A stretch of DNA of 64,000 bases, from contig CAWEQS010000024.1 of NCBI GenBank assembly GCA_963811265.1, forward strand, positions 1 through 64,000, given 5' to 3'. Made by a program: the position numbers and the translations under genes. The stretch's first letter is position 1; every line of letters begins with the position of its first letter. Shown here piece after piece: positions 37,214-45,693 of the stretch. This DNA comes from JAOUJD01 sp963811265. GTDB lineage: Bacteria > Pseudomonadota > Gammaproteobacteria > Burkholderiales > Burkholderiaceae_F. The notes under the pieces were generated by a model, which worked only from the letters and a program-made list of their open reading frames with translations, ran no database searches and was not told the origin of the DNA.

Positions 37214-37232
37214 TGTAACACAGTAGGTTACA
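37214..37232. promoter_or_regulatory. 19-bp palindrome TGTAAC-N7-GTTACA upstream of hupD and the hemN-like gene
   Basis: A perfect inverted repeat with a 7-base spacer, 11 bases from the hupD start codon and 181 bases upstream of the hemN-like gene. The same half-sites and spacer recur at 43048-43066 upstream of hupS. A repressor bound here would block hupD transcription or initiation. The binding protein is unknown. Confidence 0.6.
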
Positions 37233-37263
37233 GTGGAAGGTACAGGCAACAATCTGTCCGCGG

Positions 37264-37277
37264 TTGAGTTACGTCAA
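37264..37277. promoter_or_regulatory. FNR/ANR-type box between hupD and the hemN-like gene
   Basis: TTGAG-TTAC-GTCAA keeps the TTGA-N6-TCAA core of FNR-family sites. It is 136 bases from the hemN-like start (37413) and 61 from the hupD start (37203). Anaerobic coproporphyrinogen oxidase genes are classic FNR targets. Confidence 0.6.
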
Positions 37278-37412
37278 CGGCGGACGGATGGCCAGGCGGC
37301 AGCGTTGCCTCTTTGCTCTTGGTCTGTGGCCGGAGACGCCGATGCGTGAGACTGGGCGCATTGCACAGCGGCGGGCCGAGGGCCGGACTCGCCTTTTACT
37401 CGAGGGGTTCCG

Positions 37413-38761
37413 ATGTTCGACGCGCTGATCGATGCCGCGTTCCGGCACAAGGCGCAACAGACCATGCGGCTCGAGTCGAGCCAGGGCATCGCGAACGTGC
37501 CGTCGTCGCCGGTCTTCCTCTACGTGCACGTGCCGTTCTGCGAAGTTCTGTGCCCGTACTGCTCATTCCACCGCGTTCACTTCGAGGAACGCCGGGCGCG
37601 GCGCTATTTCGCCGCGCTGCGCCGCGAGATCCGCCGCTATCACAGCGAGGGCTACGTCTTCAGCGGCGTCTACGTGGGCGGCGGAACGCCGACGGTGCTG
37701 CCCGACGAACTGGCGGACACCCTGGGGCTGATTCGCGAACTCAGTCCCGGTCTTTCCGAGGTCTCGGTCGAGACCAATCCGAAGGATCTTCGCGACGAAG
37801 TCCTGAGGATGCTCGAGAGCGCTGGCGTCGATCGCCTGTCGGTCGGCGTGCAGACCTTCGACGACGGCCTGTTGCGACAGATGGTGCGGCTGGAGAAGTA
37901 CGGCTGCCGCGCCGAGATCCTCGACCATCTGGCCGCAGCGGCGGGACGCTTCAGGACCCTCAACGTCGACATGATCTGGAATCTGCCGCAGCAGACCGCG
38001 GCGATGCTGGAAGCCGATCTCGACACCTTGTTGCGTTGTCCGGCGAACCAGGTTTCGATGTATCCGCTGATGACCTCGCCGACGCAGGCGCGCAGGATGG
38101 CGAAGGTCACTCGGCAAGCGGCACACGGGGCGGATGGGTGACTATTACGACCGTATCCTCGCGCGACTCGGCTCCTCGTTCGTGCCGACGTCTGCCTGGT
38201 GTTTCACCCGTGGCAGCAGGAGCATCGACGAATACATCGTGGACGCGGCCAACTACGTGGGGCTGGGCAGCGGCGCGTTCTCGTATGTCGACGGCGTGCT
38301 GTACGCGACGACCTTTTCTCTGCAGGCGTATGTCGAGCGGATCGACCGCGGCCTGACCGGCGTCACCGGCGAGCGCCGGATGGGCGTGCGCGAAAGGATG
38401 CGCTACGACCTCCTCGTGCGGATGTTCGGTCTGCGCATGGAAAAGGACTGGGTTCGGGCGCGCTATGGGGAGCGCTTCGAGCGGACGCTTCGCCCCGAGC
38501 TGCTCGGGCTCAAGGTCGTCGGCGCGATCGCCGAAGACGAACAGCGGCTGGTCGCTCACGCCCCGCGGCATGTTCCTGTGGGTGCGCATGATGTCCGCGT
38601 TCTTCGAGTCCGTCGACGAGTTCCGGGAACAGATGCGACGCCACATCAGCGACGAGCTGGGCGATGCGGACGCGGCCGAATACCGGGTGCCGCTCGCCGA
38701 GGATCGGGCGTGGCGCGGGCGCGCCGCGAGCGAACTGAGCGCGCCCGTGCGCGCGCCGTGA
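37413..38761 (+). CDS. HemN-like radical SAM protein (coproporphyrinogen III oxidase family), two frameshifts
   Basis: The radical SAM cluster motif is CEVLCPYC (Cx3Cx2C) at about residues 43-50, followed by GGGTPTVLPDELADTLG, VSVETNPKDL and DRLSVGVQTFDDGLLRQMVR. This is the HemN/HemW family core. The C-terminal HemN domain reads EYIVDAANYVGLGSGAFSY and RGMFLWVRMMSAFFESVDEFR. The frame breaks near 38109 and 38560. The family includes O2-independent coproporphyrinogen oxidases and haem-handling HemW. The N-terminus lacks the extended HemN extension, so the exact reaction is open. It is the only plus-strand gene inside the hydrogenase cluster. Confidence 0.78.
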
Positions 38762-38769
38762 CCCGGCCG

Positions 38770-39045
38770 CTACGGCCTGCGCGCGGACGCCCGCACTTCG
38801 CGCAGCGCGGAGTGCATGTCCCAGGCGACCTGCAGGTGCATCCAGAACGCGGCTTCGTTGCCGAAGTACATCGCCAGCCGAACGGCGGTGTCGGGCGTGA
38901 TGGCGCGCTTGCCGTTGATCAGTTCGTTGACGCGGCGCCGGGAGACGCCGAGGGCGTCGGCGAGTTCGGTCTGGCTGATGCTCAGCGGCTTCAGGAACCG
39001 GCTCTCGAGAAACTGACCGGGGTGCGGCGGGCGACGCGCGGGCAC
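38770..39045 (-). CDS. higA: HigA-family addiction-module antitoxin (orphan)
   Basis: A 91-residue XRE-type protein with the HigA start PPHPGQFLESRFLKPLSISQ and the helix-turn-helix TELADALGVSRRRVNELINGKRAI-like stretch at about 25-50, then AVRLAMYFGNEAAFWMHLQ. HigA binds the toxin HigB and its own promoter. No HigB-like gene is present on either side: hupC lies upstream, and the opposite-strand hemN-like gene lies downstream. It is therefore an orphan, possibly a simple regulator. It begins 129 bases after the hupC stop. Confidence 0.85.
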   Translation of the reverse strand: MPARRPPHPGQFLESRFLKPLSISQTELADALGVSRRRVNELINGKRAITPDTAVRLAMYFGNEAAFWMHLQVAWDMHSALREVRASARRP

Positions 39046-39125
39046 GCCCGACCGGGTTGGGCTGCACGCGGCGGGGCGGCGGAGGGGCGGGCACGGGCGA
39101 CAACACGGTGAAGGAGAGGGAACGG

Positions 39126-39147
39126 GGGCCGCGTCGCACCGCGGCCC
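39126..39147. terminator. Stem-loop after hupC
   Basis: An 8-bp stem GGGCCGCG / CGCGGCCC with a six-base loop, 28 bases past the hupC stop on the leftward strand. No U-tract follows on that strand, so it may be an mRNA 3' stabiliser or weak attenuator rather than a terminator. Confidence 0.35.
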
Positions 39148-39174
39148 GGTTCACCTTCAGTGCTTGTTCGCGCC

Positions 39175-39952
39175 TTACTTGAAGGAGCGCAGCCCGTTGA
39201 CCATCGAGCCGACCACGATTTGCCGCCCATGACGTCTTCGCGCATCGCCATGTAGATGTGGATCACGGCGAAGATCAGCAGGTAGTACATCGCGAGGTGG
39301 TGCACCAGGCGCACCATGTTCGACCCGCCGAGCAGCACGTTGACCCAGCCGAACAGGTTCATCCACGTCGAACCCCAGGCGTACTGCTCGGAGAACAGCG
39401 ACAGGCCGGTCAGGATGATGACGACCGTGCCGAGCACGTACATCGCGAACATCGCCAACTGCGCGAGCGGGTTGTGCCCGATCCACAGCGGCGACTCCTT
39501 CTTGATGAACACGTAGTAGAGCCCCTGCCGGAACATGCCGCCCCACCAGCTTCCGCTCCACACCGGGGGCAGGAAGATCGAACGCGCATGGTGGTTGCCC
39601 GCGATCGCCCAGTACACGCGGACGACGAAGGCGACGACGAACACGGCCGCCGCGAGGAAGTGGATCAGGCGCACGTTGCCGAAGAAGTACGTGAACGTGG
39701 CCTCGCGCGAAGGCCCGCTCCACGGCGACCCGATCAGGTAGCCGGTGGCGACGAGCACGATCATCGAGATCACCATGACCCAGTGCCAGATCCGCACCGG
39801 GGCCTCGTAGACGTAAACCTGCTGCAGCGTTCCGCCGAGCACTTCGCCGCTGGCGGCGTCCACCACCATCGTCCCTCGCGCGCGGTCTTGCGACCCGCGG
39901 GAATCGGGCGTGGCGGCACCGCAGCGGTGCTGACTGCTTGGTTGGATGCCAT
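39175..39952 (-). CDS. hupC: Ni/Fe-hydrogenase b-type cytochrome subunit HupC/HoxZ, two frameshifts
   Basis: A dihaem cytochrome b that anchors the hydrogenase to the membrane and passes electrons to quinone. It has four membrane helices with haem-binding histidines: VYVYEAPVRIWHWVMVISMI, LIHFLAAAVFVVAFVVRVYW, LAMFAMYVLGTVVIILTGL, and MVRLVHHLAMYYLLIFAVIHIYMAM. The N-terminal 27 residues (MASNQAVSTAAVPP...) join near 39873, and the C-terminal GSMVNGLRSFK joins near 39224. About 255 residues result. Follows hupL. Confidence 0.92.
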
Positions 39953-39963
39953 CGTGGTTCCTC

Positions 39964-41758
39964 TCAGCGAACCTTCACGGACACGAGTTCTTCACCTTCC
40001 GGCGACATCACGTGGGTTGCGCAGGCCAGGCACGGGTCGAAACTGTGGATGGTCCGCAGGATTTCGACCGGCTGGTCGGGCTTCGCCATCGGCGTGTTCA
40101 TCAGGGCCGCTTCGTACGCGCCGATCTGGTTCTTGTGATCGCGCGGACTCGCGTTCCACGTCGTCGGCACCACGCACTGGTAGGAGTCGATCTTGGTGTT
40201 CTTGATCTTCACCCAGTGCGCCAGCGCGCCGCGCGGTGCCTCGACCGGGGCCACACCCTTGCACTCGCGCGCCCAGGTGCTCGGCTCCCACTTGTCCATC
40301 ACCGCCGTGACGGAGTCGCCGGCCTTGATGTTCGCCACCAGCTGGTTGTAGAAGTAGCGCATCTTGTGCGCGGCCCACTGGCACTCGAGCCCGCGCGCGG
40401 CCGTGCGGCCGAGCGTCGAGAAGAGGGCCGTGACCGGAACGTCGAGCGCCTTCAGCGCGCCGTTGACCTGCTCCTGGATCTCCTTGTTGCCGCGGGCGTA
40501 GGCGACGAGGTAGCGCGCCAGCGGCCCGACCTCGACCGGGTGGCCCTTCCAGCGCGGCGATTTGACCCACGAGTACTTGGCCGACTCGTCGATTTCCTGG
40601 ATGTTGGTCTTCGTGCCCTTGGTGCCCTTGCCGAGCTCGAATTTCGGGTCGGTCACGCCGTCGAACGGATGCAGGCCCTTGGCCTCGTCCGCGTACTTGT
40701 ACCAGCTGTGCGTGACCCACTCCTGCACCTGCTCGGGATCCTTGAGGTCGACCTCGTGCACCTTCTTCAGGTCGCCGCCGAGGATCACGCCCGACGGCAG
40801 CAGCATGCTCTTGTTGCTGTAGTCGTTCGGGATGTCCGGGAAGTCGCCATAGGACATGACGTTCTGGCCCGACAGCCCGCCGCCCCACTTGGCCCAGTCC
40901 TTGTAGAACCCGGCGATCGCCAGCAGGTCGGGGATGTAGACCTGGTCGATGAACTCGATCGTGCGGTCGACGATGTCCTTGACCATGTTCAGGCTGACCA
41001 TGTTGATCGCGCCGACGGAGCCCGGTGCCGTCGACGTTGATCGGCGACGGCACGCCGCCGACCAGCCAGTTCGGGTGCGGGTTCTTGCCGCCGAAGATCG
41101 TCTGGATCTTGACGATCTCCTTCTGGAAGTCGAGCGCCTCGAGGTAGTGCGCCGTCGCGAGCAGGTTCACTTCGGCCGGCAGCTTGTACGCCGGGTTGCC
41201 CCAGTACGCGTTGGCGAAGATGCCGAGCTGGCCGCTCTCGACGAACCTCTTGAGCCGGCTCTGCACCTCGCGGAAGTAGCCCGGCGAGCTGTTGGGCCAC
41301 GGCGAGATCGACTGCTGGATCTCGCTGGTCTTCTTCGGGTCGGCCTTCAGCGCCGAGACGACGTCGACCCAGTCGAGCGCGTGCAGATGGTAGAAGTGGA
41401 CCAGGTGGTCCTGCGCGTACAGCGTCGCGTGCATCAGGTTGCGGATGATGTTCGCGTTCTTCGGGATCTGGATCCCGAGCGCGTCCTCGACCGAGCGCAC
41501 CGACGCCAGCGCGTGCACGCCCGTGCACACGCCGCAGATGCGTTCGACGAACGCCCACGCGTCGCGCGGGTCGCGGCCCTTGAGGATCACCTCGAGGCCG
41601 CGCCACATCGTGCCCGTGGACACGGCGTTGCGGATGACGTTGTCCTTGTCGACGTTGACCTCGATGCGCAGGTGCCCTTCGATCCGCGTGATGGGATCGA
41701 CGACGATGCGCCGGCCGCTGTTGTCGAGCGTGAAGCCTTGTGTCTGGATGGTCGGCAT
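39964..41758 (-). CDS. hupL: [NiFe] hydrogenase large subunit HupL/HoxG, one frameshift
   Basis: About 597 residues. The catalytic Ni is held by four cysteines in RICGVC (Cys 75 and 78) and DPCLACATH near the C-terminus; both pairs are intact. After His, the extension VMSPEGEELVSVKVR is the tail removed by HupD. The frame breaks near 41021, where CCC in the plus strand (GGG in the coding strand) carries one base too many; VDGTGSVGAINM then reads through. This homopolymer insertion is a typical sequencing error. Tat export occurs piggyback on HupS. Confidence 0.96.
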
Positions 41759-41760
41759 GA

Positions 41761-42870
41761 TTACTTCTCCACCGTCTCGTTGAGCCTGTCATTGCGCGTG
41801 GGGCTGCGGGCCTGCTTGACGGCCGACAGCGCGGCATGCGCGGCGATGCCGACGCCGGCGACTGCCAGCGCGGCGACACCGAACTGCGTCGCGGTGCCCT
41901 CGATCCCGAGGTTCGAGAGGCCCGGCGCGCGGATCGTCGTCAGGTGATCGTAGAAGGAGCCCTTGTCCCAGAAGTCGTCTTCCGAGCAGCCGATGCAGCC
42001 GTGGCCCGACTTGATCGGGAAGCTGAGGCCCTCGTTCCACATCACGGTCGAGCACGCGTTGTAGGTGACCGGCCCCTTGCAGCCGACCTTGTACAGGCAG
42101 TAGCCCTGGCGTGCGCCGGCGTCGTCGAAGCGCTCGACGAACTGGCCCGCGTCGAAGTGCGGCCGGCGATAGCACTTGTCGTGGATGCGCTGGCTGTAGA
42201 ACATCTTCGGCCGGCCCTGGGAGTCCATCTCGGGCAGGCGGTCGAAGGTCAGGATGTACGTCATCACGCCGGTCATTACCTCGGCGATCGGCGGGCAGCC
42301 CGGCACCTTGATGATCGGCTTGTCGAAGATGACCTTGTGGACCGGCGTGGCCTGGGTCGGATTCGGCTTCGCGGCCTGCACGCAGCCCCACGATGCGCAC
42401 GAACCCCAGGAGACGATGGCCTTGGCGTCCTTGGCGACGTGCTTCAGCTTCTCGACGAAGGGCCGACCGCCCGGGATGCAGTAGATGCCGTCGTCGGCGA
42501 GCGGCGGGTTGCCTTCCACCGCGAGGATGTAGTTGCCCTTGTACTTGGTGATCGTCTGCTCGAGGGCTTCCTCGGCCTGGTGGCCGGCCGCGGCCATCAG
42601 CGTGTCGTCATAGTCGAGCGAGATCATCGACAGCACGACGTCCTTGGCGAGCGGGTGAGCCGAGCGGATGAACGACTCCGTGCAGCACGTGCACTCGAGG
42701 CCGTGCAGCCAGATGACCGGCGTGCGCGGCTTGGTCTCCAGCGCCTTCTGGATCTGCTGCGCGCCGGCTTCGCCGAGCCCCAGCGACGCCGCGGTCAGGC
42801 TGCAGAACTTGACAAAGCTCCGCCGCGTAATGCCCTGCCGCCGCATCACTTCATATGACGTTTCAAGCAT
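41761..42870 (-). CDS. hupS: O2-tolerant [NiFe] hydrogenase small subunit HupS/HoxK (group 1d)
   Basis: A 369-residue precursor. A Tat signal with RRSFVK (Arg 16-17) is cleaved at about residue 43. The proximal cluster has six cysteines (precursor 60, 62, 63, 158, 163, 192; mature 17, 19, 20, 115, 120, 149), the set that builds the O2-protective [4Fe-3S] cluster of C. necator MBH. Medial and distal cluster motifs (CYRRPHF, CKGPVTYNACS, HGCIGCSEDDFW) follow, then a C-terminal membrane anchor helix (about 335-355). The start at 42870 (MLETSYEVMRRQG) precedes the Tat motif directly; longer upstream reading lacks similarity. First gene of hupSLC. Confidence 0.97.
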   Translation of the reverse strand: MLETSYEVMRRQGITRRSFVKFCSLTAASLGLGEAGAQQIQKALETKPRTPVIWLHGLECTCCTESFIRSAHPLAKDVVLSMISLDYDDTLMAAAGHQAEEALEQTITKYKGNYILAVEGNPPLADDGIYCIPGGRPFVEKLKHVAKDAKAIVSWGSCASWGCVQAAKPNPTQATPVHKVIFDKPIIKVPGCPPIAEVMTGVMTYILTFDRLPEMDSQGRPKMFYSQRIHDKCYRRPHFDAGQFVERFDDAGARQGYCLYKVGCKGPVTYNACSTVMWNEGLSFPIKSGHGCIGCSEDDFWDKGSFYDHLTTIRAPGLSNLGIEGTATQFGVAALAVAGVGIAAHAALSAVKQARSPTRNDRLNETVEK

Positions 42871-42977
42871 GGTGTGGACTCCCCTCGGGTCTTCGAACTT
42901 TCGCGATGAGGGTGCGGGACAGCGAACCCGGGCCTCGGCGAGATGGACGCATGCTGTTCCCATGCGGACCCGTCTCC

Positions 42978-42991
42978 TTGATGAAGGTCAA
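42978..42991. promoter_or_regulatory. FNR/ANR-type box upstream of hupS
   Basis: TTGAT-GAAG-GTCAA: one mismatch from the TTGAT-N4-ATCAA consensus, with the inverted TTGAY form read from the other strand. Centre 114 bases from the hupS start. The same half-sites occur at 45680-45693. Confidence 0.7.
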
Positions 42992-43047
42992 CCGGCGGGG
43001 AGCCCTTCGACAAGAGTTTGATTCGCCTCATTTCCGCACCCGGGATG

Positions 43048-43066
43048 TGTAACGCCCGCCGTTACA
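43048..43066. promoter_or_regulatory. 19-bp palindrome TGTAAC-N7-GTTACA upstream of hupS
   Basis: Second copy of the inverted repeat seen at 37214-37232, with identical half-sites and spacer; here the symmetry extends one base on each side (G...C). It is about 178 bases from the hupS start and 115 from the cyclic-nucleotide-binding gene. Confidence 0.65.
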
Positions 43067-43180
43067 CTCCTCCGGGCATCCGCAGCGGCTTGCGCTAGTT
43101 CAATGGCGCGGTCGTCGCGCGGCGAATAATCTGGAGCGGTTCCCGCTCTGCGGGGAAGAGTTCACGAGGAAGGGAAGACG

Positions 43181-43666
43181 ATGTCAGAGCAGGATCGCTA
43201 CCAGGCATTGCGCGCGTCGCGCCTCGCCGCCGAGCTCACGGACGAGCAGTGCCGCACGCTGGCGGGCAAGATCGAACTCTGCGACCTCGCCAACGGCGAA
43301 CTGCTGGTGCGCGAGGGCGCGCCGGACGACCGGCTCTTCGTCATCGTGAGCGGCGCGCTGGGCGTCGTGCGCCATCCGCAGGGCGAGCCGCCGGTGCCGC
43401 TGCACACGCTCGTCGCCGGCGACTTCGCGGGCGAGCTGTCGTTCATCGACGGCACGGAGCGCTACGCGTCGCTGGAGGCGCACGGTCCGACCCGCGTGTT
43501 CTTCCTGCGCCGCGAGGCGCTCGAGGAACTGCTCGAGTCGGAGCCGCGCATCGTCTACCTGGTGATGCGCGCCGTCATCCGCATCGCGCACAACATCCAG
43601 CGCCGGCTGTCGATCCAGTCGGTCGAGCTGTCCAACTACATCTACAAGCAGCACGGTCGCTACTAG
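43181..43666 (+). CDS. Cyclic-nucleotide-binding-domain protein without DNA-binding domain
   Basis: A 161-residue protein. A cNMP-binding jelly roll spans about residues 15-130 (GELLVREGAPDDRLFVIVSG, HTLVAGDFAGELSFIDGTERYASLEA). It ends in a helix (IRIAHNIQRRLSIQSVELSNYIYKQ) where Crp/Fnr proteins would have a helix-turn-helix. The phosphate-binding loop reads GELSFIDG with the ERYAS replacing the usual RxA, so ligand binding is uncertain. It is divergent from hupS and shares its regulatory region. Possible roles: a sensory subunit or modulator of hydrogenase activity. Confidence 0.75.
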   Translation: MSEQDRYQALRASRLAAELTDEQCRTLAGKIELCDLANGELLVREGAPDDRLFVIVSGALGVVRHPQGEPPVPLHTLVAGDFAGELSFIDGTERYASLEAHGPTRVFFLRREALEELLESEPRIVYLVMRAVIRIAHNIQRRLSIQSVELSNYIYKQHGRY

Positions 43667-43709
43667 CCCGCGGCGCTGGCGGCGGCGCGGTCGCTAGACT
43701 GCGCGCCGC

Positions 43710-45187
43710 ATGGAATCCAGAATCTCATTGGCCGCTCCGCTCGTCGTCGTCTTCGGCGCCACCGGCTACGTCGGCAGCAACCTCGTGCCGCGCCTGCTCG
43801 CCGACGGGGCGCGGGTGCGCGCGGTCGGGCGCCAGCGGCGTGTGCTCGAAGCGCGCGAGTGGGCGGGTGTGGAGATCGTCGAGGCCGATGCGCTCGATCC
43901 ATCGACCCTCGACACCGCGCTGGCGGGCGCGTCCAGCGCGTACTACCTGGTGCACTCGATGGCGGCCGGACGCGACTTCGGGCGCCTCGATCGCGAGGCC
44001 GCAGCGAACTTCGCGCAGGCGGCGGCGCGGTGCGGCGTGAAGCGGATCGTCTATCTCGGCGGGCTCGTCCCTGAAGGGCGCGGACTCGGAGCACCTGGTG
44101 TCGCGCAAGGAGAGCGGCGACATCCTGCGGGCCGGACCGGTGCCGGTGACGGAGATCCGCGCCGGCATCATCGTCGGCCCGGGCTCGGCGGCGTACGAAG
44201 TGATGCGCGACCTCGTGTACCACCTGCCGGTGATGGTCACGCCCAAGTGGGTCCAGTCGCGTTCGTCGCCGATCGCGCTGCCGAACCTGCTCGAGTACCT
44301 GGTGCGCGTGGCGGACCTGCCCGAGGCGGCGGGCGGCGTCTACGACGCCGGCGGGCCCGGACACCATGAGCTACGAGGAGATGATGCTGGCCTTCGGCGC
44401 AGTGGTCGGCCGGCGCACGCGCATCATCCGCGTCCCGGTGCTGTCGCCGCGGCTGTCGTCGTACTGGCTGGGGCTCGTCACCGCGGTGCCGGCGAGCATC
44501 GCGCGGGCGCTGATCGGGGGGCTCAAGCACGACATCCCGGCCCGCGACGAGGCGCTGCGCCGGCTGGTGCCGCAGAAGCTGCTGACCTTCCGCGAGAGCG
44601 TGGTCGCCGCGCTGGAGGCCGAGCGGAACCAGCAGGTGACCGTCCGCTGGACCGAAGGCGCCTTTCCGTTCCGCGCCTTCCGGCACGACTACGCCTTCTA
44701 CGCGAAGAAGGCGAGCGGCAGCGCGACGACGCGCGCCTCGCCGGCGGCGCTGTGGAAGGTGGTCACGGCCATCGGCGGCGACAACCGCTACTACACGATG
44801 AACTTCCTCTGGTGGCTGCGCGAACTGCTCGACTGGCTGGTCGGCGGCCCGGGGTTCACGCACGGACGCCGCCATCCCACCGACCTGCGCATCGGCGACG
44901 CGATCGACTACTGGACCGTCATCGGCATGGAGCGCGAGCGCCGGCTGACGCTCAACTTCGGCTTGCGGGCGCCGGGCGCCGGAATCATGGAGTTCGAGAT
45001 CGAGCCGCTGGCGGACGGCCGTTCACGCGTGACCGTCACCGCGTACTGGCATCCTCAGGGCGTGTGGGGGCTGCTCTACTGGTACGCGCTGGTGCCCGCG
45101 CACCTGTTCATCTTCGACCGGATGACGCGCGCCATCGCGCGGCGCGCGGAGGCGCTGGAGGCGGGCGGGGCGGCCGCCCCGGGCTAG
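43710..45187 (+). CDS. SDR/NmrA-like NAD(P)-binding protein with C-terminal DUF2867, two frameshifts
   Basis: The N-terminal Rossmann domain (VVVFGATGYVGSNLVPRLL; YYLVHSMAAGRDFGRLDREAA; RIVYLGGLVPEG) belongs to the atypical SDR/NmrA group. A C-terminal domain of about 150 residues matches DUF2867 (DYWTVIGMERERRLTLNFGLR, WHPQGVWGLLYWYALVPAH). Frames are joined near 44085 and 44362. About 490 residues, the size of YbjT-type relatives. Function unknown; a membrane-proximal role is likely from the hydrophobic C-terminus. Confidence 0.75.
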
Positions 45188-45615
45188 CGCGTCTCGAGCA
45201 GGCGCTTGCGGCGATGCTCCTCGAAGACGAACTCCTCGAGGTCCGGGTCGAGCGCGTTGCGCGACGACACCATGCCGACCAGTTTTCCGTTCTCGACGAC
45301 GGGCACGTGGCGGAAGCCGCCCTCGTGCATCATCAGCATCGCGTGGCCGAAGGTCTTGTCGGGCGTGATCGTCTTCGGCTCCTTCGTCATCACGTCGACG
45401 AGCGGCGTCGTCTCCGGGTCGAGGCCGACTGCGATGACCCGGAAGATCGCATCGCGCTCCGTGAAGATGCCGAGCAGCTCGTCGCCCTCCGTGACGAGGA
45501 CGGCGCCGTAGCGCTTGGACTTCATGAGCTTGGCCGCTTCGCGCACGGTCATGGACCCAGGCACGAGGATCAGCTTGCGCGGGTCCATGAGGGTCCGGAC
45601 TGTCTGGTAGAACAT
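45184..45615 (-). CDS. CBS-domain-pair protein
   Basis: A 143-residue protein made of two CBS motifs. The first is about residues 12-65 (MTVREAAKLMKSKRYGAVLVTE, LLGIFTERDAIFRVIA) and the second about 75-128 (ITPDKTFGHAMLMMHEGGFRHVPVVENGKLVGMVSSRNAL). CBS pairs sense adenine nucleotides. The tail is basic. GAAGGGAAGC gives the ribosome site. The convergent SDR gene overlaps it by four bases. The FNR-type box 65 bases upstream and the matching -10 element indicate induction under low O2, as seen for similar single-CBS proteins in betaproteobacteria. Confidence 0.88.
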   Translation of the reverse strand: MFYQTVRTLMDPRKLILVPGSMTVREAAKLMKSKRYGAVLVTEGDELLGIFTERDAIFRVIAVGLDPETTPLVDVMTKEPKTITPDKTFGHAMLMMHEGGFRHVPVVENGKLVGMVSSRNALDPDLEEFVFEEHRRKRLLETR

Positions 45616-45652
45616 GCGTGCTTCCCTTCGACTGCAGCGAGGCGACGGTCAA

Positions 45653-45658
45653 AGCTAA
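45653..45658 (-). promoter_or_regulatory. -10 element of the CBS gene
   Basis: TTAGCT on the minus strand, centred 31 bases from the centre of the FNR-type box. That is the spacing of a class II (-41.5) FNR promoter. The predicted start of transcription would be near 45645, leaving about a 30-base leader. Confidence 0.45.
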
Positions 45659-45679
45659 GCGGACGCCCTCGGTGCCGGC

Positions 45680-45693
45680 TTGATGGGGGTCAA
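45680..45693. promoter_or_regulatory. FNR/ANR-type box upstream of the CBS gene
   Basis: TTGAT-GGGG-GTCAA, with half-sites identical to those of the hupS site. It is centred 71 bases upstream of the CBS start codon. Confidence 0.75.

Larger units (their letters stand above)
42871..43180. promoter_or_regulatory. hupS / cNMP-protein divergent regulatory region
   Basis: 310 non-coding bases between the divergent hupS and cyclic-nucleotide-binding genes. It holds an FNR-type box (42978-42991) and the 19-bp palindrome (43048-43066), both listed separately. I see no convincing sigma-54 -24/-12 element for hupS, unlike the HoxA-driven MBH promoter of C. necator. A GGAAGGGAAGACG run gives the ribosome site for the plus-strand gene. 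Confidence 0.65.

Noticed and set aside
37246..37261. Possible sigma-54 promoter (GG-N10-GC) upstream of hupD on the minus strand
   Set aside because: The -12 TTGC is good but the -24 half matches TGGCAC poorly, and no equivalent exists upstream of hupS; GG-N10-GC alone is common in GC-rich DNA.
39046..39174. A HigB toxin partner for the HigA gene
   Set aside because: No frame in the 129-base gap resembles HigB, and the downstream side is occupied by the hemN-like gene.
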